DNA from: Burkholderia sp. 4M9327F10
GTDB lineage: Bacteria; Pseudomonadota; Gammaproteobacteria; Burkholderiales; Burkholderiaceae
Assembly: GCF_005503145.1 (NCBI RefSeq)
Contig: NZ_SCNV01000004.1
Location: 1-64,000, forward strand
Reading direction: 5' to 3'
Length of the DNA stretch: 64,000 nt
Position numbers and translations under genes: made by a program. Positions 7,936 to 15,382 of this stretch are shown here, one piece after another (within the stretch, counting starts at the first letter, position 1; the number at the start of each line of letters is the position of its first letter). The notes beneath the pieces are model-generated. The model saw only the letters and a program-made list of their open reading frames with translations, did no database searches and was not told the DNA's origin.

Positions 7936-9167
7936 TGAATAAAACCCCACGCCCGGATTCGGCCGCTGAGGAGCGCGAAGACGATCACGCGCCGGTGTGG
8001 TTCGACGGCCAGGACGCCGACGAACCGGGTGCCCGCGCGCCGGCCGCCGATGCTTCGCAGCCAGCCGGCGCGGGGGATGATCACGTGGGTCACGATGAGG
8101 CGAACCATGCCGGACACGCTCATTCCCATGCTCACGGTGACGACGCGCATGCGCACCACGAGCACCATGATCACCATGAGCACGAGAAGGAAGCCGGCCA
8201 CCCGCACGCCAAGGGGCACAGCCACAATGACGGACACAGCCACGGCCACAACCACAGCCATGGCGGGCACCATCACCATCATGCGCCGGTCGCGGGTCAT
8301 GGGCGCGCCTTCGCCATTGCAGTTGCGCTGAACATCGCGATCGTGCTGATGCAGGGCATTTACGGCGTGATCGCCCATTCGACCGCGCTGCTCGCCGATG
8401 CCGGCCACAACCTCTCGGACGTGCTGGGCCTGCTGCTGGCCTGGGGCGCCACATGGCTCACCGCACGCCGGCCGTCGGCGCGCTATACGTTCGGCTACGG
8501 CAGCACGTCGATCCTCGCGTCGCTGGCGAACGCGGCCCTGCTGCTGTTCGCCTCCGGCGTCATCGTTGCGGAAGCGATCGACCGCTTGCTGCATCCGGCG
8601 CCGGTCGCCGGGCTGACGGTGTTCGTCGTCGCTACTGCGGGCATGCTCGTCAACGGCTTCTCCGCGTGGCTCTTCATGCGCGGTCAGAAGGAAGACCTCA
8701 ATATCCGCGGTGCCTTCCTGCACATGGCCGGCGATGCGCTGATTTCCGCCGCGGTGGCAATCAGCGGTCTGGTGATTCTCGGCACCAACTGGACCTGGCT
8801 CGATCCTTTGATGAGTCTCGTGGTCGTCGCGGTTATCGTGTATGGCACATGGGGCCTGCTGCGCGACTCGGTGCGGCTCGCGCTGGATGCGGTTCCGCCA
8901 GGCGTCGATCTGCAGCGGATTCGCGACTATCTCGCCGGCCAGCCGGGAGTCACCGATGTGCACGACCTGCACGTGTGGGCGCTTTCCACCACCGGCAACG
9001 CGCTGAGCGCGCATCTGGTGATGCCGGCGGGTCACCCGGGCGACGCGATCGTCGACTCCATCGTCCTGACGCTGCGCGAAAAATTTGCGATGCAGCACGC
9101 CACGCTGCAGGTGGACCTCGGCACCTCCGAGCATCATTGCGCCCTCGATCATCCGCACGCCGGTTGA
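7935..9167 (+). CDS. His-rich cation diffusion facilitator (Zn/Co efflux)
   Basis: A 410-residue CDF-family exporter. Roughly the first 125 residues are hydrophilic, and residues 50-120 are packed with His, Asp and Gly (repeats of the GHSH / HHEHH kind), a metal-loading arm. Six transmembrane helices follow. The intramembrane zinc site is seen as DAGHNLSD in helix 2 and HMAGD in helix 5. The C-terminal cytoplasmic domain carries VHDLHVWALSTTGNALSAHL and ends His-rich (SEHHCALDHPHAG). CzcD, ZitB and DmeF are the close characterised relatives. It would pump cytoplasmic Zn2+ or Co2+ into the periplasm in exchange for protons. It is translationally coupled to the SmtB-type repressor. Confidence 0.93.
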   Translation: MNKTPRPDSAAEEREDDHAPVWFDGQDADEPGARAPAADASQPAGAGDDHVGHDEANHAGHAHSHAHGDDAHAHHEHHDHHEHEKEAGHPHAKGHSHNDGHSHGHNHSHGGHHHHHAPVAGHGRAFAIAVALNIAIVLMQGIYGVIAHSTALLADAGHNLSDVLGLLLAWGATWLTARRPSARYTFGYGSTSILASLANAALLLFASGVIVAEAIDRLLHPAPVAGLTVFVVATAGMLVNGFSAWLFMRGQKEDLNIRGAFLHMAGDALISAAVAISGLVILGTNWTWLDPLMSLVVVAVIVYGTWGLLRDSVRLALDAVPPGVDLQRIRDYLAGQPGVTDVHDLHVWALSTTGNALSAHLVMPAGHPGDAIVDSIVLTLREKFAMQHATLQVDLGTSEHHCALDHPHAG

Positions 9168-9246
9168 GCCCGGATTGACGCACCGCACCTTTAGTCGGCG
9201 GGGCAGCGGCGTACACTAGGCGGGATGTTGGTCTCCGGAGTTCCGC

Positions 9247-11022
9247 ATGGCCGCCGCTTCATACGGTGCGTCGCCGGTGCTGATCGTTGGGGCGGGCCCA
9301 ACCGGGCTGGCTGCCGCAATGAGCCTGGCGCGCGCGCATATTCCCGTGCGCCTGATTGACAAGGCGTTGCAACCCAACCCGCATTCGCGGGCCATCGGCA
9401 TCCAGGCGCGCACGCTTGAGCTGTTCGAACAGCATCGTCTTGTCGAGCCGTTTCTGGAATTGGGCCATCGGGCTCGCGCAGCCAATCTCTATTCGAACGG
9501 CCAACGCCTCGCACGCCTCGATTTCGATCCGCTGCAGACCCGCTATCCCTATCTGCTCTTTCTCGATCAGTCCATCACCGAGCGCCTGCTGACCGAGCAT
9601 CTGGCGACACTCGGCGTGAGCGCAGAGCGTGGTGTCGAGCTGACAGAGTTCGTCCAGGGCTCAGCGGGACTGAGCGCCTCGCTACAGCGCGCCGACGGCC
9701 GCAGTGAAACCTTGCATCCCTCGTATCTGATCGCGGCCGACGGCGCGCATAGTGCGATTCGCCACCGGCTCGACATGAGCTTCGCGGGCAAGACCTTCGA
9801 GCAGACTTTTTTGCTGGCTGATCTGCATGCCGAAACCGAATGGCCCGACGACGAGTTTCATATCTTTGCCTCCGGCGAAGGGCTGGCAGCGCTGTTCCCG
9901 ATGGGCGGCGGGCGTTACCGGCTGATTGCCGATCATCCCGCGCAGTCCGAGCCGGCCGAGGCGGGCTCGGCGCCGGCTGACCCCGACAGCGCGCACAGCG
10001 CGGACTCATCGACGGCGCCTGCCGACGCGACGTCTTCGCCTTCGTCACCCGCCGCCGCCGCGGCTTTAGCGTCGCCGTCGCTCGACGAGTGCTGCGCGAT
10101 TGCCGGACGGCGCATCCATCATCCGGTGAAATTCGCGGAACTCGGCTGGGCGGCGTATTTCCATCTGAATAGCCGGATGGTCGAACAGTTGCGGGTTGGG
10201 CGTGTGTTTCTTGCCGGCGACGCTGCGCATGTGCACAGCCCCGCAGGAGCCCAGGGAATGAACACGGGCATTCAGGAGGCCTTCAATCTGGGCTGGAAAC
10301 TGGCTCGCGTGATCAAGGGCGATGCGCCGGACCGGCTGCTTGATTCCTATCACCTGGAGCGGCATCCGATTGAACGGTACGTGTTGCGGCAGACGAGCTT
10401 CGTTACGCAGCTTGCCGAAGCCGACCACGGGCCGCTCAAGCTTTTGCGCGAACGCGTGATGCCGACGCTGGCCGCGCTCGGTCCGCTGCGCGATGCCGCG
10501 CGTCTCACGGTGAGCGAGCTGTCGATCCAGTACCGGCGCAGTCCGCTGACGCTCGAGCGGCTCCTCGACGGCGGGCCGCGCGCGGGGGAACGGGCGCCGG
10601 ACGCGCTGGTGCATGTGGTGGATGGGCCGCTGGGCCGCGCGCCTGGCGTCGGCTGCATTTTCGATCTGCACGATCCGGCGTTTTTCTCGCTGTTCCTGCT
10701 GGTTGCGCCCAATGGTCCGAATGGGCTCATTGGCACTGAGGAACTGTCGCTCGGTACGTCCGCTGGCCGCATTGCCGCGGCAAATGCGGCGGATCTGGAC
10801 CGTCTGAGCGCAGCCGTCGAGCGGCTGCTGGCAGGCGGGGTACGGATCTGGCGCATCACGGATATCGCAGGCGAGGGCGCGCCGCCGCTCTCCGAGTCAT
10901 ATGGGCGGACCCGGCCCGCGTTCTACCTGGTGCGCCCGGACGGCTACGTCAGCGTGCGCGGACGGCCTTCATCCGATCTGAACGCCTTGCTGCGCCATTG
11001 CGAGGCATGGTTTGCGGGGTAA
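9247..11022 (+). CDS. FAD-dependent aromatic monooxygenase (PheA/TfdB type)
   Basis: A 591-residue flavoprotein with CCGGAG six bases before the ATG. It has the three class-A flavin monooxygenase fingerprints: the dinucleotide fold VLIVGAGPTGLAAAMSLA near residue 15, the DG motif region LIAADGAHSAIRHRL near 165, and the GD motif RVFLAGDAAHVHSPAGAQGMNTG near 320. The C-terminal 150 residues are the thioredoxin-like cap domain of phenol hydroxylase/PcpB-like enzymes. It should hydroxylate an aromatic substrate with NAD(P)H and O2. The substrate is unknown, and no ring-cleavage genes are nearby. Between the DG and GD motifs is an unusual Ala/Ser/Pro/Asp-rich stretch of about 50 residues (near 238-285) that is not expected in the fold. 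Confidence 0.88.
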   Translation: MAAASYGASPVLIVGAGPTGLAAAMSLARAHIPVRLIDKALQPNPHSRAIGIQARTLELFEQHRLVEPFLELGHRARAANLYSNGQRLARLDFDPLQTRYPYLLFLDQSITERLLTEHLATLGVSAERGVELTEFVQGSAGLSASLQRADGRSETLHPSYLIAADGAHSAIRHRLDMSFAGKTFEQTFLLADLHAETEWPDDEFHIFASGEGLAALFPMGGGRYRLIADHPAQSEPAEAGSAPADPDSAHSADSSTAPADATSSPSSPAAAAALASPSLDECCAIAGRRIHHPVKFAELGWAAYFHLNSRMVEQLRVGRVFLAGDAAHVHSPAGAQGMNTGIQEAFNLGWKLARVIKGDAPDRLLDSYHLERHPIERYVLRQTSFVTQLAEADHGPLKLLRERVMPTLAALGPLRDAARLTVSELSIQYRRSPLTLERLLDGGPRAGERAPDALVHVVDGPLGRAPGVGCIFDLHDPAFFSLFLLVAPNGPNGLIGTEELSLGTSAGRIAAANAADLDRLSAAVERLLAGGVRIWRITDIAGEGAPPLSESYGRTRPAFYLVRPDGYVSVRGRPSSDLNALLRHCEAWFAG

Positions 11023-11131
11023 GCGTCGGTAACAACCTAGGCGACGCGTGCCGCTGCGTCGCAGTGCGGTATGAGATACTCTTGAGTCTTCTGGTTAGCC
11101 TCAACTGCGCGGCCCGCCGCGCCGGATCGAC

Positions 11132-11398
11132 ATGAACGTTCTACTCAAAGCCTGTGCCGTGGCGGTTGCGGCCGGTGCGCTGTGCGCCACAGTTTCCATC
11201 GCTTTTGCGCAAAATTCGCCGGGCGTGCCAGGCGGCATCCTGACCGACGAATTCCACTTGCAGGAACACCCGCAATTGCCGTTTGCCGCCTCGGCGCCGT
11301 CTAACAAATACCAGTCCGACAAGAAATCGGCGATGCGCCGCAAGGGCGACAACGGTGACCCGGACGGCTGCAACCTGCAGTGTCCGCAAGATCAATAG
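11132..11398 (+). CDS. Small exported protein, unknown function
   Basis: An 88-residue protein starting MNVLLKACAVAVAAG, with a clear signal peptide ending AFAQ. The mature part is about 60 residues, hydrophilic and charged, and ends in a two-Cys segment (DGCNLQCPQDQ). I do not recognise the family. The signal peptide and good codon bias support it as real. It stands alone, between the monooxygenase and a convergent binding-protein gene. Confidence 0.7.
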   Translation: MNVLLKACAVAVAAGALCATVSIAFAQNSPGVPGGILTDEFHLQEHPQLPFAASAPSNKYQSDKKSAMRRKGDNGDPDGCNLQCPQDQ

Positions 11399-11487
11399 TC
11401 AACGGCCGCAGGCCGTAGCCTGACGCGGCAAATTGAGCCGGGTAGCACCGTGGCGCAAGCGGGCGCCACGGCTGCGGTGATGAATTT

Positions 11488-12270
11488 TTATTTCGTGGCG
11501 AGTGGATCGAGGCCGGTGCTGGCCACATCGTGCGCCGCCTCGGGCGACGCGAGGAAGTCAATAAGCTGCCTCGCTTCACGCGGATGTGCTGCGTTGACCG
11601 GAATCCCGGCCGCGTAACGGGTCACGGATTGCAGCGACTCGGGAATCTTGCCGACGAACTCGATACCGGGCACCGGCAACAGTTCGCTCACCTGCTGAAA
11701 ACCCAGTTGATAGTCACCTTTGGCGACGACCGAGCCCACCGGAATCTTGGGGATCATGGTCGCCTTGGGCTTCATCTGAGCCTCAATGCCCATTTTCTCG
11801 AAGAGATCGTTCTGGATATAGACGCCGCTCGCGCTATCCGAATAGGCGACTGACTTCGCTTCCAGCAGGGTTTTTCTGAACGCCTCGACGCTGCCGATGT
11901 CCGGCTTGGGTTCGCCTGCCCGGACCGCCATGCCGATGCGCGAATCGGCCAGCTCCACGCGTGAGCCCGGGATGATCTTGCCCTCGGCGATCAGCTTGTC
12001 GAGCGCGTAACCCACCATGATCACCACGTCCGCAGCCTCGTTGCGTGCGAGGCGGTTGGGAATCGCTTCCGGCGAATTGCCCATCGACGGCCCATAGGCG
12101 GTATCGACCGTATTCCCCGATTTCTCTTCGAACTTTGGCGTGAGCAACTTGTAGGCGGCCGTGAAGCCGCCGGAGATCATCACGTGGAGATCGACCGCGT
12201 GCGCACTTTGCGCCAGCAACAAGCCGCTGATAAGTGCTGCGGCAGACAGTTTCGACAAGAGTGATTTCAT
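11488..12270 (-). CDS. ModA-like periplasmic substrate-binding protein (orphan)
   Basis: A 260-residue protein with signal peptide MKSLLSKLSAAALISGLLLAQSAHA. The mature part has the type-2 periplasmic binding fold of the molybdate-binding family: VMISGGFTAAYKLL, ADVVIMVGYALDKLI, and the C-terminal RQLIDFLASPEAAHDVASTGLDPL. The usual molybdate-contact sequence near the N-terminus (ASSL) is replaced by ISGG. No modB/modC permease or ATPase genes lie next to it. Substrate therefore remains open: molybdate, tungstate, or another anion or sugar acid. It could also be a solitary sensor partner. Confidence 0.85.
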   Translation of the reverse strand: MKSLLSKLSAAALISGLLLAQSAHAVDLHVMISGGFTAAYKLLTPKFEEKSGNTVDTAYGPSMGNSPEAIPNRLARNEAADVVIMVGYALDKLIAEGKIIPGSRVELADSRIGMAVRAGEPKPDIGSVEAFRKTLLEAKSVAYSDSASGVYIQNDLFEKMGIEAQMKPKATMIPKIPVGSVVAKGDYQLGFQQVSELLPVPGIEFVGKIPESLQSVTRYAAGIPVNAAHPREARQLIDFLASPEAAHDVASTGLDPLATK

Positions 12271-12603
12271 GACTCGTTCTGAATGGAGATGTCGCTGGCG
12301 CTATCCGGACGGGCTCCGTGCGCCTGCACCGGCAGCTTGTGGGCCGCACCCAGTCATGACGCGGGAAACAGCGCGCTACCTGAGGCGGATACGGACATAA
12401 ACGGCAGGAGAGAAGGTATCTCTTGTGCCGAGACTCGATCTTCAACGAAGTGGGGCCGTTTGTGAACTGTCAACGCGGCGCGCCAGGCGGTCTGGGGTGA
12501 ATCCATGCGCGTATCAATCCGTGGGGGCGTGGGCTGGGGACCCGTGCTTGACTCTGCCAATGGAAAATTCCTAATTTATCAGCGGTATTTTCTGGTTCGT
12601 TAC

Positions 12604-12765
12604 GTGAAATATCTGATTTTATGTGGAAATGCATTAATGGTATTCATGGAATTTTTCGACTTTAGTGGGTGGAAAATTCTTCAGGCGATGCAATTTATTT
12701 CTGTGGTATTTTTTCTATGGCCTCCGAATTTATTCTATGGTGTTTTTGGTAGGCGTTTGATTTAA
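12604..12765 (+). CDS. Possible small hydrophobic protein (weak candidate)
   Basis: A 53-codon frame from GTG 12604 (open further upstream to 12505) that encodes a very hydrophobic, Phe-rich peptide. Two membrane-like stretches (YLILCGNALMVFMEFF and MQFISVVFFLWPPNLFYGVF) are followed by a basic end, GRRLI. The codons are AT-rich, unlike the neighbours. No good ribosome-binding site is visible. It sits directly upstream of the Cys-rich peptide gene and has the size and character of a bacteriocin immunity protein, but it could equally be a chance frame in AT-rich DNA. Confidence 0.25.
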   Translation: MKYLILCGNALMVFMEFFDFSGWKILQAMQFISVVFFLWPPNLFYGVFGRRLI

Positions 12766-12900
12766 TTGATATTTGCTTGCTGTTGATCGTGACGATCTGT
12801 TGGCGGGGTTGCAGGGTTGCTCAGCATTTGATGCAGGAAAATGTTGATAATAATGATTTGTCGTTCGGGTTTTGTGTTGCTCGAAAATGAAAATTCACCG

Positions 12901-12938
12901 TGCTAAGATCCGCCTCGCTCAATATCGATTGCTAATCG
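12901..12938 (+). promoter_or_regulatory. Putative extended -10 and small palindrome of the peptide gene
   Basis: TGCTAAGAT at 12901-12909 fits an extended -10 (TGn-TAAGAT). A short palindrome, CGATT-GCT-AATCG, follows at 12926-12938 and could be an operator or a 5' mRNA hairpin. No convincing -35 is seen. Confidence 0.35.
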
Positions 12939-12978
12939 CTTTGAGTAAATCTGATTAACTAAATCATAGAGGCATATT

Positions 12979-13089
12979 ATGCAAAAGATCGATCGCTCCG
13001 CGCTCGCCAAGTCTGCTGTTGCCGGTGGTTGCTGCAAGTGCTGCTGCGCCCCGTCGAAGTCCGCAGCGAAGCCGCTCGCACGTGCGTAA
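12979..13089 (+). CDS. Cys-rich double-glycine peptide precursor (candidate RiPP/microcin)
   Basis: A 36-residue peptide gene with a good ribosome-binding site (AGAGG at 12968-12972, six bases before the ATG). Residues 1-17 look like a short leader (acid/base residues, then Ser/Ala-rich) ending AVAGG. Residues 18-36 are CCKCCCAPSKSAAKPLARA: five Cys within six residues, then a Lys/Arg/Ala/Pro tail with no acidic residues. Gly-Gly just before the Cys block is the classic cut site for C39 peptidase transporters, and one is encoded three genes downstream. This leads me to infer a processed, secreted, cationic peptide. The Cys cluster could form disulfides or bind metal, or be modified. The family is not one I recognise, and the leader is shorter than typical double-glycine leaders. 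Confidence 0.75.
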   Translation: MQKIDRSALAKSAVAGGCCKCCCAPSKSAAKPLARA

Positions 13090-13099
13090 TTGATGGCGC

Positions 13100-13137
13100 A
13101 GCGGGAAGTCGTCCTCAGGGCGCGGCTTCCCGCTTTT
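13100..13137 (+). terminator. Intrinsic terminator/attenuator directly after the peptide gene
   Basis: A 12-bp stem (13100-13111 with 13123-13134, one G-T pair) with an 11-nt loop, followed by TTT. It begins 11 bases after the peptide stop codon and ends just before the next start at 13141. It would stop most transcripts after the peptide gene and let a fraction read into the export genes. Confidence 0.8.
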
Positions 13138-13140
13138 CAT

Positions 13141-14094
13141 ATGAGCATCGATTTCACGAGACTCGCACTATGGCCGGCATTGCTGCGAAATTTCGTCTCA
13201 CACCGGCTTTTTCAGCTCAAGGGTGCGTTGATTGCCCTGCTGCCTTTAGCCGCTGTTGCGCCTGTGGCTGCAACGGCTTGGCATATCCGGGCGTTGTTTG
13301 ACTCCAGTGCTCGCTGGCGTGCGGCCGAGCGCCGTGAGTTTGCGCGCGGCGTCGGCGGTGCATCGTTTGATAGAGGCAGCATTGCCACGGCAGGTGTGCG
13401 CGAGCGGCTGATCGATCAACGAATTTATTACGGCAGGCTTTTACGTGGCAGTGAAGCATGGCCGGACCTTCAGGCCGTCGCGGCCGAACTGGCAGCGCAG
13501 ATACGACGGCTGCAAGCTGCCAGTCCGGGGCGGCCGATCTTCGTGTCGCCATTTCATTACGTATCGCAATACGCCAACATTTACGTGATCGACGAAATGC
13601 GGGAGCTTCTGGGTCTCGCGTCTATCGCTGTGGTGTCGGGTGTGCCGCGCGATATGTACGGCCAGGACCACGCGCAGATACCCGGCATCCAGGTGCTTTA
13701 CACGTACGACGAGGACAATCGTAGCGGGCTCGGCCTGCGCCTCGCGCGGGCGCTCAAGCGTAGCGGCGTCGCCGTCCTGTTTGCGGATGTGCCGCCATTC
13801 GCGCTGCATCGCTTCCCTATGGAAACGGTCGGCGTATCGATGTTCGGTCGCGCCGCGCGGATTCACAACGGCGTGTTTCGTGTCGGCGCGCAATTCGAAG
13901 CGTTGTTACTTCCGTTCTATCTGGCGTTTGAAAAAGGACGCTTCAGAGGCGTGTTGCTGCCATCCATAGCGTTGACCCAGCCGTCCGCGCCGCAGCAGCT
14001 GTCCGAATACATCGAAAAAGCGTTGATCGACAATTGCCAGCACTCACTCGTAGTTGGGCACCCGTCCATGTATGCATTCGCAGCGAGCAAATAA
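13141..14094 (+). CDS. Divergent LpxL/HtrB-like acyltransferase
   Basis: A 317-residue protein from ATG 13141. The frame also allows ATG 13093, but that start would lie inside the hairpin region. Residues 25-48 form one hydrophobic helix. The rest resembles the lipid A lauroyl/myristoyl acyltransferase family. Evidence is a His-containing strand-helix RPIFVSPFHYVSQY (residues 131-144), a VAVLFADVPP segment near 210-219, and SMFGRAARIHNGVFRVGAQFEALLLPFY (233-260). The last matches the family FFGxPAxxxxGxxxLAxxxxxxxxP pattern. The usual HxxxxD/E acid appears to be Tyr144 here, so catalysis may differ. Lying between a peptide precursor and its exporter, it may acylate the peptide or alter the producer's envelope. 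This is inference. Confidence 0.8.
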   Translation: MSIDFTRLALWPALLRNFVSHRLFQLKGALIALLPLAAVAPVAATAWHIRALFDSSARWRAAERREFARGVGGASFDRGSIATAGVRERLIDQRIYYGRLLRGSEAWPDLQAVAAELAAQIRRLQAASPGRPIFVSPFHYVSQYANIYVIDEMRELLGLASIAVVSGVPRDMYGQDHAQIPGIQVLYTYDEDNRSGLGLRLARALKRSGVAVLFADVPPFALHRFPMETVGVSMFGRAARIHNGVFRVGAQFEALLLPFYLAFEKGRFRGVLLPSIALTQPSAPQQLSEYIEKALIDNCQHSLVVGHPSMYAFAASK

Positions 14095-14097
14095 CGC

Positions 14098-15381
14098 GTG
14101 TCCGCAGTTCGTCGCGCCCGGCGACGTGCGCCGCGCGCGGGGGACTCTGAGAAAAATAGCGCCGGCTCGGGTCGGCATAAATGGCTTATGGAACCTCTCG
14201 ATCTACCGCAATTCAAGGAAGTTTCGTCCCGCTGGATTGCCTATACCGCTTCGGCAATTGTGGTTGCGGGGATGATCTTTTCATTCGTGCACGAGGTGGA
14301 ACTCAAGCAGGACGTACGCGCCGAAATCGTCTCGCCTTCCGACGTCAAGGTCGAGGGCCTGAGCGGGCTCGTTGCGGACGTTTACGTGCATAAGAACGAC
14401 CGCGTGACTCCGGGTACACGGCTGTTCCGTCTTGAGCGGGACCTCACACTGGCGAGCGACGGCCAGCGGCGCCCGCTTTTCGACGAGGCCATGCGCGACC
14501 AGCAGATTCATGCCGTCGAAGCGCAATTTAGCCAACGCCGGGTTGCGCTGACTGTGCAACTCGACAATGCACGGCTAACGGAGCAAAGCCGTAGCGCCGA
14601 GCTGGGTTCGATCGACGAGCAGGTCGCGCAGAACCGTGAGCTTGTGGACGAGTCCGGCCGCAAGCTCGCGCGACTCGAATCTGTTTCGGATTACGTGGCG
14701 GCGGACCGGATCGAGCAGGCGCGGGCCGACACGCATCAGGCGCGCGTGCTGGTCGCGCAGGGCGTCGCACGGCGCCAGCAGTTGCTTGCAGAGCGGGCCA
14801 CCGCGAAAACCGCGCAAGCGGAACTCGAGGCGCAGTTGAGCGAGCTCGACGCGCAACAGGCGCGCGACGTTCAGGACATCCGCATCCGCTTCGAGGAGAA
14901 CCGTCAGAACACCACCATCTCGGCACCGGAAGCGGGCGTCGTCACATACTCCGATCTTGTGCCTGGTCGCACGCTGACGCCCACCGATGTCGCGCTCGTG
15001 ATTACGACAGGCAAATCCGGCGGCCTGCGTGCCGCGCTGCGCATCCCGTCACGGCGGCGCGGTTTCGTGCGCGAGGGGCAGATAGTCCGGCTCAAGCTCG
15101 ATGCGTTTCCGTACGCCCGCTTCGGCAGCTACGAAGCCCGCATCGATTCAATCTCCCGCACCACAGTGCGTTCGACCATGTCGCCAACCGGTGCATCTGA
15201 AGCAGCCGCCCCCGGCGGCGACTATATGGCGTGGGCAACGCTTGCCGGCAACCAGTTCGAATTCGGCAGACGGCGGTTCGACATCCTGCCTGGCATGACG
15301 GGCACGGCAAGCATCGTTGTCGAGCGCCGAACGATCGCTGAATGGGTACTGGAACCGCTTTTCCGCATTCTCCGAGGCTAA
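14098..15381 (+). CDS. HlyD-family periplasmic adaptor of the peptide exporter
   Basis: A 427-residue membrane fusion protein from GTG 14098, four bases after the previous stop. ATG 14188 would remove an Arg-rich 30-residue lead. One transmembrane helix is at about residues 43-63 (IAYTASAIVVAGMIFSFVHEVEL). Next come a split lipoyl half-motif (VSPSDVKVEGLSGLVADVYVHKNDRVTPGTRLF), a long alpha-hairpin coiled coil (about 130-270), the second lipoyl half (ISAPEAGVVTYSDLVPGRTL) and a beta-barrel. This is the HlyD/CvaA layout that links an inner-membrane ABC transporter to a TolC-type channel. It is tightly packed with the ABC gene, whose GTG start is one base after its stop. Confidence 0.9.
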   Translation: MSAVRRARRRAPRAGDSEKNSAGSGRHKWLMEPLDLPQFKEVSSRWIAYTASAIVVAGMIFSFVHEVELKQDVRAEIVSPSDVKVEGLSGLVADVYVHKNDRVTPGTRLFRLERDLTLASDGQRRPLFDEAMRDQQIHAVEAQFSQRRVALTVQLDNARLTEQSRSAELGSIDEQVAQNRELVDESGRKLARLESVSDYVAADRIEQARADTHQARVLVAQGVARRQQLLAERATAKTAQAELEAQLSELDAQQARDVQDIRIRFEENRQNTTISAPEAGVVTYSDLVPGRTLTPTDVALVITTGKSGGLRAALRIPSRRRGFVREGQIVRLKLDAFPYARFGSYEARIDSISRTTVRSTMSPTGASEAAAPGGDYMAWATLAGNQFEFGRRRFDILPGMTGTASIVVERRTIAEWVLEPLFRILRG

Positions 15382-15382
15382 G

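Larger units (their letters stand above)
12271..12978. other. Long AT-rich intergenic segment before the peptide locus
   Basis: About 700 bases separate the binding-protein gene from the Cys-rich peptide gene. From about 12560 the composition drops sharply: 39 of the 120 bases at 12601-12720 are G or C, against a GC-rich background. It holds one possible small hydrophobic ORF (12604-12765) and the promoter/leader of the peptide gene. I see no IS ends, tRNA or direct-repeat attachment sites. The composition suggests acquired DNA or a nucleoid-protein-silenced regulatory region. Confidence 0.6.

Noticed and set aside
7984..8290. His-codon-rich repeat tract that looks like a DNA repeat array
   Set aside because: Irregular CAC/CAT/GGC codon mixture inside the zinc exporter; it is protein low complexity, not a CRISPR or tandem DNA repeat.
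11448..11471. GC hairpin between the small exported protein and the ModA-like gene as a terminator
   Set aside because: A 9-bp stem is present, but there is no T-run on either strand, so it was not called.
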